Positions 1 through 7,600 of a stretch of 8,588 bases of DNA are shown piece by piece. The translations under genes were made by a program, and so were the position numbers. Source of the stretch: Lysobacteraceae bacterium. GTDB taxonomy: Bacteria > Pseudomonadota > Gammaproteobacteria > Xanthomonadales > Xanthomonadaceae. The notes beneath the pieces are model-generated. The model saw only the letters and a program-made list of their open reading frames with translations, did not search any database and was not told the DNA's origin. The stretch is taken from contig DNXT01000204.1 in assembly GCA_003505795.1 (NCBI GenBank), forward strand, positions 1 through 8,588. Reading direction: 5' to 3'. Numbering within the stretch: the first letter of the stretch is position 1; each line of letters starts with the position of its first letter.

Positions 1-1566
1 ATCTCCGCCCGGCGTGGCGGCCACGCCGGCTTCGCCGCGGCCGTTGTACAGCGCGCCCAGCACCACCGGACGGTCGATGTCCCCGCCCAGGAAGCCGACC
101 AGCACTTCCTGGCCGATGCGCGGCAGGAACTGGCTGCCTACCCCCGGGCCGGCATAGCGCTGCGCCACGCGCAGCCAGGTACTGTCCGGCGCGGTCGCTT
201 CACCGCTCCCCTCCTGGAAGTGGAACTTGACCCGGATCCGGCCCTGCGCGTCGGCATGGACTTCCTGCGTGCCAGACGCCGTCAACGCGGCATCGACGCC
301 GACCACGCGCGCGGTCTGGTAGCCCGGCGCGGTCGGACGCGGGTTCAGGCGCGCGCCGGTCTCGTCGGCCAGCACCGGGCGCCAGGGCGTGGCGCGTTCC
401 ACCGCGGTGAAGCGGTTGGCGTAGCCGACCGCCTCGGCGCGCTCCCATAGCGAAGCGGCGATCGACAGCGGCGCGTCGGCCTCGCCGAGCAGGTCCCTGG
501 CGACCTGGCGCGCGTCGGCCGGCAGGTTGTTCACCGCGGCATGGGTCAGGCCGGTCAACAACAGGTCCGGTGCCTGGCCGTGCGGCCACTGCGATACGCC
601 GAACCACGTGCCGGCGCGGAAACTGCGGACGCTGCCCTCGCCTTCCCAGCTCGACCAGCCGGCTTCCTGCGCCTGCGCCATCAGCCCGGCATAGCGCTCG
701 GCCTCGGCGGCGCTGGCGAAGGCGTATTCGCCGACCGGGTCGTAGATCTCCCGCCGGGACGACGTGCCGCCGCCCTTGAGCGGCAGCTGCGCGGTGCTGG
801 CGCGCAGGCTCGCATAGCTGGAACTGAGCACGGTCAGCTGGCCGGAGCCGAGCCGGCGGCGGCGGCCCAGCACCTGCAGGCTGTCGCTGTCCTCGGTGGC
901 ATCGGAGCGGTGGTAGCGCACGTTGCCGCTGACGTCCTGCGCCTGCGCGCCGCTGTCGGCGAACAGCACCATGCGATGACCGGCCGGCGCTTCCTGGCAC
1001 GGCTCCATGCGCCAGCCGATGCCCTCCTCGGCCAGCAACCGGTCCACGAACGCCATGTCGCTCTCGCGGTACTGCACGCAGTAGCCCCGTGGCCGCGCCT
1101 GGGCCAGGAAGCCGCCGACCTCCTCGCTCCAGCGCCAGTTCGCCTGCGGCGCGTAGCCGGCGAATACCGCCTCGACGATCTCGATGACGCTGCGGTCCTG
1201 GAACACGCGGCTGTGGCGACCCTGCGAGAGCCACCAGCTCCAGCCGACCAGGCGCACGCGGTAACGCGCCAAGCCACCGTCGCTGCCGAGCAGTTCGGCT
1301 TCGTTGATCAACCCGCCACGGACGATCCCGCCACCCTCGGCGCTGCGCGTATGCAGCTGCGCCGGCTGCGCCAGCCAGTCCTCGACCGGCAGCGCCGCAT
1401 CGGTGGACAGCACGTCCACCCAGTAATCGAATCCCTGCGACAGCGCCTCGCGCCCCTGCCAGCGCTCCACCACCACCGCCGGGGAACCGGGCAAGGCCAG
1501 GCGATGCTGGCGGCTTCCATCCTTGAGCTGGGCCAGGGTGGCCTGCAGCGTCGTCAGTGCTTCCAT
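1..1566 (-). CDS. vgrG: VgrG spike protein (TssI), N-terminal 522 residues, cut by the left edge
   Basis: VgrG forms the trimeric spike at the tip of the T6SS tail tube and carries effectors into target cells. The reading frame is open from an ATG at 1566 to base 1 with no stop, so the gene is incomplete only because the window ends. Residues from about 20 to 390 fit the gp27-like phage-hub region. The gp5-like OB-fold follows, with RIRVKFHF at about 443-450, then RVAQRYAGPGVGSQFLPRIG and EVLVGFLGGDIDRPVVLGALYNG, which are hallmark VgrG sequences. The start is supported by AAGGTGA (1571-1577) four bases upstream. The part not visible would hold the beta-helix needle and any C-terminal domain such as DUF2345 or a fused effector, so a specialised VgrG cannot be told from a plain one. 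It is transcribed divergently from tssA. Family assignment is very secure; effector content is unknown. Confidence 0.95.
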   Translation of the reverse strand, partial: MEALTTLQATLAQLKDGSRQHRLALPGSPAVVVERWQGREALSQGFDYWVDVLSTDAALPVEDWLAQPAQLHTRSAEGGGIVRGGLINEAELLGSDGGLARYRVRLVGWSWWLSQGRHSRVFQDRSVIEIVEAVFAGYAPQANWRWSEEVGGFLAQARPRGYCVQYRESDMAFVDRLLAEEGIGWRMEPCQEAPAGHRMVLFADSGAQAQDVSGNVRYHRSDATEDSDSLQVLGRRRRLGSGQLTVLSSSYASLRASTAQLPLKGGGTSSRREIYDPVGEYAFASAAEAERYAGLMAQAQEAGWSSWEGEGSVRSFRAGTWFGVSQWPHGQAPDLLLTGLTHAAVNNLPADARQVARDLLGEADAPLSIAASLWERAEAVGYANRFTAVERATPWRPVLADETGARLNPRPTAPGYQTARVVGVDAALTASGTQEVHADAQGRIRVKFHFQEGSGEATAPDSTWLRVAQRYAGPGVGSQFLPRIGQEVLVGFLGGDIDRPVVLGALYNGRGEAGVAATPGGD

Positions 1567-1570
1567 TGCC

Positions 1571-1577
1571 TCACCTT
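1571..1577 (-). promoter_or_regulatory. Ribosome binding site of vgrG
   Basis: On the minus strand the bases before the vgrG ATG read AAGGTGAGGCA. The AAGGTGA part matches the anti-Shine-Dalgarno sequence well and lies four bases from the start codon. It fixes the start at 1566 and makes an upstream start unlikely. Confidence 0.7.
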
Positions 1578-1720
1578 TCAGCTGCGCGGTCCCGGGGACG
1601 GCCCGCTTCCTCACCTGAAGGCCTACGAAACTACCAGAGGCGGGCCGGCCGGGCCAGCGGCGGCGTCGATTATTTGACGCTTGCCACGCGGCGCCTGGCC
1701 CCGGCCGGCGGCGCTGCCGC

Positions 1721-1726
1721 TAGAAT
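1721..1726 (+). promoter_or_regulatory. Candidate -10 box for tssA
   Basis: TAGAAT matches five of six positions of the sigma-70 -10 consensus and sits within GCTAGAATGC, 30 bases before the tssA start codon. Transcription would begin near 1733, giving a short leader. The expected -35 position (about 1698-1703) is GC-rich and does not match consensus, so the promoter may be weak or activator-dependent. This is inference from sequence alone. Confidence 0.45.
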
Positions 1727-1756
1727 GCCCTGGTTTTCCACCAAGCGAGACTCGCC

Positions 1757-2815
1757 ATGCTGGATCTGGATGCCCTGCTGGCCCCCATCGACGCCAATTC
1801 GCCCGCCGGCGAGGATCTTTCCTTCTCCGCGGAGTTCGACCGGATCCAGGAATCCCGCCGCGCGGACGACCCCACGCTCGACCAGGGCGAATGGCAGACG
1901 GACATCAAGTATGCCGACTGGTCCCGCGTGCTGAACGACTGCGACACACTGCTGCGCACACGCACCAAGGACCTGCGCCTGGCCGGCTGGCTGGCCGAGG
2001 CCGCTGCCCGGATCGACGGTTTCACCGGACTGGCGAGCGGCTACCGGGTGATCGCCGGGCTTTGCGAGCGCTACTGGGACGAGTTGCACCCGGCCGCGAT
2101 CGACGGCGACCAGGAGGAACGCGTCGGCAACCTGAGCTGGTTGCTGGCCAATTCCCTGCAGTGGCTGCGTACCACGCCGATCGTATCGGCCCCGCAGGGC
2201 CGCTTCACCCTGCTCGATTTCGAGACCGCGCATGCGCGCGGCAATGCCGAGCCGGAATACGACCAGCCGACGCTCGACCAGCTGGAAGCGGCGCGCCGCG
2301 ATACCCCCGCCGACTTCTACCGCCGCCTGCTCGAGGCCATTCCCGAATGCAGCCAGGCCCTGGCCGACCTGCAAGCCGCGGTGGACGCACGCCTGGGCAT
2401 GGATGGCCCCAGCTTCAGCGCGGTGCGAGAGCTGATCGAACACCTGCAACGTATCGTGCAGCGCTCGGCGCGCGACTCGGGGCTGCTGATCGACGGACAG
2501 ACCGCGCCGGACGCCGAGGACATCGGCGCTGCCGACGAGTTTTCGCCCGATGGCGGCACCCAGGCCGCGCCGGGCCCGCGTGGCCCGGGCGGTCCGCCGA
2601 CCACCCGGCGCGATGCGCTGGCGCAATTGCGGCAGGTGGCCGAGTTCTTCCGCCGCACCGAACCGCACAGCCCGGTGGCCTATCTTGCCGACAAGGCCGC
2701 GAGCTGGGGCGAGATGCCGCTGCACGTGTGGCTCAAGCGGGTCATCAAGGACGACAGCGTGCTCCACCAGATGGAAGAGATGCTGGACGTCAACCAGAAC
2801 AACGACGGCATGTGA
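1757..2815 (+). CDS. tssA: T6SS assembly protein TssA (ImpA family, short TssA1-like type)
   Basis: TssA is a cytoplasmic cap protein that guides assembly of the T6SS baseplate and the growing tail tube and sheath. The 352-residue product has the ImpA N-terminal domain at about 1-150, with the family signature SPAGEDLSFSAEFDRIQ at 15-31 and a helical stretch WSRVLNDCDTLL...KDLRLAGWLAEAA at 55-84. A helical middle region runs to about 245. A Pro/Gly-rich linker follows at about 266-282. The C-terminal ring-forming domain (about 284-346) contains the family pattern FFRRTEPHSPVAYL and a WGEMPLHVWLKRVIKDD segment. The length matches the short class typified by Pseudomonas TssA1, without the long C-terminal extensions of other TssA types. 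The Shine-Dalgarno before the ATG is weak (AGCGAGA, 1744-1750), but no better in-frame start was seen. The gene stands alone on the plus strand: divergent from vgrG and convergent with the tssM-tagF-ompA unit. Confidence 0.95.
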   Translation: MLDLDALLAPIDANSPAGEDLSFSAEFDRIQESRRADDPTLDQGEWQTDIKYADWSRVLNDCDTLLRTRTKDLRLAGWLAEAAARIDGFTGLASGYRVIAGLCERYWDELHPAAIDGDQEERVGNLSWLLANSLQWLRTTPIVSAPQGRFTLLDFETAHARGNAEPEYDQPTLDQLEAARRDTPADFYRRLLEAIPECSQALADLQAAVDARLGMDGPSFSAVRELIEHLQRIVQRSARDSGLLIDGQTAPDAEDIGAADEFSPDGGTQAAPGPRGPGGPPTTRRDALAQLRQVAEFFRRTEPHSPVAYLADKAASWGEMPLHVWLKRVIKDDSVLHQMEEMLDVNQNNDGM

Positions 2816-2826
2816 TCCGCTGCGGG

Positions 2827-2848
2827 GGCGGCGCTGTACGGCGCCGCC
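2827..2848. terminator. Probable bidirectional hairpin terminator between tssA and the OmpA-family gene
   Basis: GGCGGCGC (2827-2834) and GCGCCGCC (2841-2848) form a perfect 8-base-pair, all-GC stem around a six-base loop TGTACG. It lies in the 39-base gap between two convergent stop codons, just where both transcripts should end, and works equally on either strand. No T-run follows on either side, so it is not a classical intrinsic terminator. It may act as a 3'-end stabiliser or together with Rho. Confidence 0.6.
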
Positions 2849-2854
2849 GGCCGT

Positions 2855-3622
2855 TCACTGGATCTTGAACTCGATGCGGCGGTTGCGCGCGCGGCCCTCG
2901 GCCGTGTCGTTGCCGACCACCGGCTCGTCCGGGCCCTTGCCGAGCACCTCCATGCGCTGGGCGGCGATGCCCTTCGCTACCAGGTAGTTCTTCACCGCAA
3001 GCGCCCGGGCGCGGCTGAGCTGGAGGTTGGACTCGCGCTCGCCGACGTCGTCGGTATGCCCGACGATCAGGAACCGCGCCTGCATCTGCGCCATCTTGCT
3101 CACCATCTCGTCCAGGATGCTGGCGCCGAGCGGAGTGAGCTGGGCGCTGCCGCTGCGGAACTCGATGATGCGGTTGGCCAGGGTCTGGTCGAGCACGCTC
3201 TGGTCGGAGGCACCCAGCTTCAGCGCATTGGTCACGGTATAGGCGGTATTGCTGGCCAGGCTCAGATCGCTGGCGACCTGCTGGCGTTGCTGCTCGTTGC
3301 CGACCTGTCCGCTGATCCGCACCGACTGTCCGTTGACCTCGAGCTGGCCGGCCGATACGCGCTGCAGCCCGGGCGTGATCATGCCGGCGACATATTCGCC
3401 CCAGTTCGGCGGCGTGGCGATCGCCTCGACCTGGATGCGGTCGACGATGCTGGCCTCGCCGTAGACGCTGCGCAGCTTCTCCAGGATGCGCGCCTTGGTG
3501 GCCTGGTCGGCGACCACGCCTTCGGCCACCACCGGCCGCTGGGTGGGCGCTTCCTGGGCGAGCGCGGTGGACAGGGGCAGCAGGGCCGCCAGGACCAGTG
3601 CCGTGAATCGTTGGTGTCGCAT
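2855..3622 (-). CDS. Secreted OmpA-family protein with BON-like N-terminal region, T6SS-associated
   Basis: This is probably a periplasmic or outer-membrane-attached peptidoglycan-binding protein. Residues 1-22 form a Sec signal peptide: Arg near the start, a hydrophobic core LVLAALLPL, and an ALA cleavage site before Gln23. There is no lipobox Cys, so it is not a lipoprotein. Residues about 37-137 show the alternation and Gly motif (LEVNGQSVRISGQVGNEQ) of a BON-like domain. Residues about 150-255 form the OmpA C-terminal domain, with IIEFRSGSAQLTPLG, the HTDD motif at 189-192 and NRRIEF at 247-252; the Asp and Arg of these motifs are the known diaminopimelate-binding residues. The gene is the last of the tssM-tagF unit, starting 3 bases after the tagF stop, with GGGGA (3631-3635) as ribosome binding site. 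Context suggests it anchors the membrane complex to the cell wall, a role TagL or a TssL fusion plays elsewhere. The domain calls are firm; the T6SS role is inferred. Confidence 0.9.
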   Translation of the reverse strand: MRHQRFTALVLAALLPLSTALAQEAPTQRPVVAEGVVADQATKARILEKLRSVYGEASIVDRIQVEAIATPPNWGEYVAGMITPGLQRVSAGQLEVNGQSVRISGQVGNEQQRQQVASDLSLASNTAYTVTNALKLGASDQSVLDQTLANRIIEFRSGSAQLTPLGASILDEMVSKMAQMQARFLIVGHTDDVGERESNLQLSRARALAVKNYLVAKGIAAQRMEVLGKGPDEPVVGNDTAEGRARNRRIEFKIQ

Positions 3623-3625
3623 CGC

Positions 3626-4609
3626 TCAGGTCCCCAGGAAAGTCTCGCCGAACAGCTTGCGCGCCGTCCTCAACGCGAGTTCGTCGCGGTCGAGGTAGCC
3701 GGCAAACCGGTTGAGGTTGTAGTCGCCCTGAAGGTACTCGTCGACCCACTCGGCCTGGTCGACGTGGATCAGGAAGTCGCCGGCCTCGCGCGGGTCGAGC
3801 ACCGCACGCAAGGCCTGGTGGTCGGCGCCGTTGAAACCCACGACCATGCATGGCGTGGCGTCGTTGCGCACCAGCACGCCCAATTCGAAGTCGCCCCGCC
3901 CGAGGAAGGAAGACACCATGTCCAGCCAGAACGCGGCGACCAGCGGACGGTACAGCGGGTCGCGAACCAGGGGGAACTCCAATGCCTTGTCGATCGCGAC
4001 ATTGCCGCCTGCCAGTACCGGCTGCAGCAGCAGCCCCAGCGCCGGCAGCACCTGGCGCAAGCGAACCTCGCCGTGCCCCGCCTCTGCGAACAGGCGTTCG
4101 AGCGAGCCGACCGACTGCATGTCCAGGAAGTCGTTGAACGTGGCGTTGTAGGCCGCCGGATCGGGATTGAGCGTGTACTGCGCCGCCGCCATCTCGCCGA
4201 GCGCGCCGGCCGCATCGGCATCGGCGACCGCCTGCGCGGCCAGCCGCGACAGCCCGGCCCACACCTTGGACAGGGCCAGCGGGCCGCGGCCGATGAAGGC
4301 CAGCGGATCGGCCGCCTCCAGCCTCACCGCCGACAACAGCGGGAAACGTCGCTGCGAGGAATCCCGGCTCGGCTGGAAATGGCCGCACACCACGGTACGG
4401 CTGCGCGAGCCCAGAAAACCGAAGTGGATATCCGGCGCTTCGTCGTACAGCCGTTTCCAGTCCGGATTCTGACTCAGCAGTTCCACGCTCTGGCCGGCCC
4501 AGCGGTCGAGCCAGCCCAGCAGCTGATGGTTGTCGGCGGCACGCACGAAATCCCCACGCGACGGCACCTTGCCGAAGTAGGACACGCCTGCGGTGATCTC
4601 CCGGCTCAC
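3626..4609 (-). CDS. tagF: T6SS-associated protein TagF (ImpM / BMA_A0400 family)
   Basis: TagF proteins are cytoplasmic post-translational repressors of T6SS. In Pseudomonas and Agrobacterium they block assembly through the Fha protein until the threonine-phosphorylation pathway or another signal relieves them. The 327-residue product opens with the family signature YFGKVPSRGDFVR (11-23), followed by LLGWLDRWAGQS and, at 87-92, RRFPLL. The N-terminal TagF domain spans about 8-150. A further region of about 150 residues contains FPLVRDPLYRPLVAAFWLDMV and WVDEYL, and seems to belong to the longer members of the family. There is no PppA phosphatase fusion. Translation starts at a GTG (4609-4607) whose GTGA overlaps the tssM stop, with a strong GGAGGTGA ribosome binding site six bases upstream of the start (core). 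It is co-transcribed with tssM and the OmpA-family gene. Confidence 0.93.
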   Translation of the reverse strand: MSREITAGVSYFGKVPSRGDFVRAADNHQLLGWLDRWAGQSVELLSQNPDWKRLYDEAPDIHFGFLGSRSRTVVCGHFQPSRDSSQRRFPLLSAVRLEAADPLAFIGRGPLALSKVWAGLSRLAAQAVADADAAGALGEMAAAQYTLNPDPAAYNATFNDFLDMQSVGSLERLFAEAGHGEVRLRQVLPALGLLLQPVLAGGNVAIDKALEFPLVRDPLYRPLVAAFWLDMVSSFLGRGDFELGVLVRNDATPCMVVGFNGADHQALRAVLDPREAGDFLIHVDQAEWVDEYLQGDYNLNRFAGYLDRDELALRTARKLFGETFLGT

Positions 4610-7600
4610 TGTTCACCTCCCTCGCTGGCCGGCGCGGTGGCCGGCGTCACCGTCTGCGCGCCGGCCACGGTGGCCGGCAATTGCAGGCCGCGCTGCCAGT
4701 CCCCACTTTCCGCCGCTGCGCCCGGACGCCGCACGATGCGCATTTCCACGCTCACCGCCACGCCCTGCGCGCTCCAGGTGATGCGGCTGCCCTCGTCCAG
4801 GTTCTCGTAGCTGCCCGCGCTCATCAGTCGCCCGAAACCGTTGCTCCCCGGCGCGTTGAACACTTCGACGGTGCGACCATCGCTGGTCACCGCGGTGATC
4901 TTGGCGCCCGGCACGGCGCCGACGTTCGGATACTGCATCGTCGTCCATTGCGGCGGCGTATTGCGGTAGCGCAGCGTCTGCCCATCGATCTCGATGGTGT
5001 ATTCGACCGCACCGGTGGCCGGCGACGGCAGGATCTCGAAGATCGTGGTGTCCTGGCTGATGCCGGCGCCCTGCCCACTGACCCAGTTGCCGTAGTTGGC
5101 GACCAGCTCGTTGGACAGGGTGATGCCCAGGCCGGCCCAGCGCCGCGCCTCGAGCAGGTTGCCGCGCTGGATCACCAGCGTGCCCAATGCATCCTTGTTG
5201 AACGAGGCAATCGCACCATTGCTGCCGAAGATCGCGGCGATGTCGCTCGGCGCAGCATCCACGTCGGCGTTGAGGTTGAACGGATACTGCTTGCCGACAC
5301 CGTTGTTGAACGGCGTGTACACCTGCGCCGACCAGGCCCGGTTGATCTCGCTCTCGGTCGGCGTCACCAGCGCGGAGAACGTCTGGGTCAGCGGACGCAG
5401 CAGCAACGGACGGATCGCCTCGCGCTGGGATTCGTCCAGGCCGGTGAGCACCTGCTCGTCGACCAGCGCCAGCGCACTGCTGAGTTCGGAACCCTCGTTG
5501 CTTAGCGTGTCCTGCATCAGCTTGCGGGTTCCGACGCCTGTCTGACCCTGGTTCTTGATGCCGTTCAGGCGGCTTCGGAGCTTGCCCAGTTCGGCGAAGT
5601 AGGCGTCGATCACCGCCGGCTGGTCCTGGCGCGGCATGGTCAGGCGCGCCAGGCCATCGAATGCCTTGCCCACCGGCCCCACCGGCAACTGCTGCGCGGC
5701 ACTTTCCGGGTCGCGACGCAGGATGGTGCGCTGGAACCAGGCGACGAACCCGCCTTCGGCCTTCTTGTTGCGCGCCTCGGCGACCGGATTGTCCCAGATG
5801 GTCTGTTCGTTGACCCGCTGCATCAGCGTGCGCAGCGGCGAATTGGCCGGATCGCCGATGCTGTTCATCCGCGACACCGCCTGGTCGAAATCGGCGAACG
5901 TGCTGATGCTCAGGCCGGCCACGAACTTGCGCCACTCCTTGGCATACTCCTGCTTGTACAGGGACGCCAGCTCGCGCGCGATGTGTTCGGGGCTGCCGGC
6001 CAGCGACAGGTCGCTCTGCTCGGTGGTGCCGAGCACCCAATCGGTGGTGCTGAGCTGGGTATTGGCCGCCTCGCTGATCGCGTCCTTGACGAATTCCTCC
6101 CACGCCTCGCGCGTGAACGCCCCGGAAATGGCGTAGCTGCCGGCCACCGCGCCGTTGTTGCGCTCCTCGCCGATCAGGCTGTTGACGGTGACGGTGCCGA
6201 AGCGCGCCGCCGCGCGCGCCTTGATCTGCGCGAATACCCGCTGCATCGCCGGCTGTCCCTTCATGACCTGGGTCAACGCCTCGCGGCTGTCGTTCACCAG
6301 CGCCACCTTGGTCTGCACCTGCGGCCATGCCTCGTCGCCGGACTGGGCGACGTAGTAGGTCATCAGCTTCTCGCCGGCGCGCAGCATCTCCTCGCGGGTC
6401 ATCTGGCCGCGGTTGGCGTCCAGCCACGTGCGCCAGAACAGGGTGAGCTGCTGGGACAGATGCCCGCCCTCGACGTACTTGCGGTTGCCCAGCATCAGGT
6501 AGGTCTTCAACGCGTTATAGGCGTCGTTGGTACTGGTCGGCGAAGCGTCCTGGTACAGCACGTCGCTGTTGGCCGCCTTCTGCGTGGTCTGGCCGAGCTT
6601 GCCGCGCTGGGCCACCACTTCGCCGAGGAACTTCTCGAGATTGGCCACCGCCGGATCGAGCATGACCTGGCGCATGCCGTGGTAGTACTCCTGGAGCAGC
6701 TTGGCGCGGATCGCATCCCCCTGGTACAGCCCGAGCCGCGTGGTGATGCTGCCCCTGCGTCCATACTGGTCCAGCTGCTCGAGGCGGTCCTGCAACAGCA
6801 GCAGGGCATCGATGCGCGACTTCAGGTCGACGCGCCCGGATTGCACCTTCACCGCCTGGGCCAGGTCCTTGGCGGCATTGTTGGCCAGCTGCAGGTTGGT
6901 GGTGTACGACCAGGTCCACAGGCCCAGCACCAGCGCCAGCACCGCCACCGAACCGAAGAAGACGCCCAACCGGAGCCGGTTCTGGTGCGGACTGGAGTAC
7001 TGCCGTACCAACTGCCGGTCGGCAAAGACGACCTTGCGGAACAGGTCCTTGAGGAAGAACGCGGTATGGCCCACCGGCGCCTGATCGTTGTTGCCGCTGC
7101 GGTTCTGCAGGGCGAACTGGCGCGATACGCGCTCGGAGGCGTGATGTACCGAGTGCCCTTCCTGGAGCGCGCTGCTGAAGTAGAAGCCGCGGAACACCGG
7201 CTTGAACTGGTACGGATTCTCCTCGAACAGAGTGGCGATGAAGGTGCGCAACGCCGGTTTGATGCCCTGGAATTCCAGCGGCAAGGTCAGCAGCCCCGGC
7301 GACACCTCGCGACCGCGCTGCATCGCCATGTGCGACAGGCTCATCTCCTTGATGCCCTCGGCGAGCTCGTCGAAATGGCTGTCGAAGTCGGCCAGCGCGT
7401 CGCGCTGGGCGCCCACGTCGAACGGCAGGGTCGCGCCCCACACGCTCTCGCGCTCGGAGGGATCCAGGCTCTGGAAGAACTCGGCGAAGCCGGCGATCAG
7501 GTCGGCCTTGGTGAACACCACATAGACCGGGGCGAATACCTCCAGGCGCTCGGTGATTTCCTGCACGCGCTGGCGCAGGTTCTTGGCCAGCTCGATCGCG

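Larger units (their letters stand above)
1567..1756. promoter_or_regulatory. Divergent vgrG/tssA intergenic region, probable promoters on both strands
   Basis: These 190 bases separate two genes transcribed away from each other, so at least one promoter in each direction is expected here. On the plus strand TAGAAT (1721-1726) resembles a -10 box. TTGACG (1674-1679) looks like a -35 box but lies 41 bases from it, too far to pair. No convincing minus-strand promoter and no sigma-54 -24/-12 pair were found by eye. The region contains the short palindrome GGCCGGCC (1643-1650) and related GC-rich repeats, which could be operator sites or just base composition. I see no small gene or RNA in it. Confidence 0.6.

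Noticed and set aside
200..1234. Minus-strand open frame of 344 codons in another frame of vgrG
   Set aside because: Arg/Gly/Pro-rich composition without domains; the VgrG frame on the same strand explains the region fully.
541..1677. Long plus-strand open frame opposite vgrG (378 codons)
   Set aside because: It lies antisense to a clear VgrG coding sequence, is Ala/Arg/Gln/His-rich with no recognisable domain, and is the usual by-product of high-GC coding DNA.
1674..1726. TTGACG and TAGAAT as a paired sigma-70 promoter
   Set aside because: The spacing is 41 bases rather than 16-18, so the two boxes cannot belong to one promoter.
1567..1756. Sigma-54 promoter for vgrG or tssA
   Set aside because: Sigma-54 promoters drive some T6SS clusters, but no TGGCAC-N5-TTGCA-like pair with correct spacing was found on either strand.
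1670..2767. Minus-strand open frame of 365 codons opposite tssA
   Set aside because: It is antisense to a complete TssA with conserved family motifs and shows no domain of its own.
2790..4616. Minus-strand open frame of 608 codons spanning tagF and the OmpA-family gene
   Set aside because: It is an out-of-frame reading of two well-supported genes; the translation is Arg/Gly-rich low-complexity sequence.
3056..4810. Plus-strand open frame of 584 codons opposite ompA, tagF and the end of tssM
   Set aside because: It crosses three gene boundaries on the opposite strand and has shadow-type composition, so it is not a gene.
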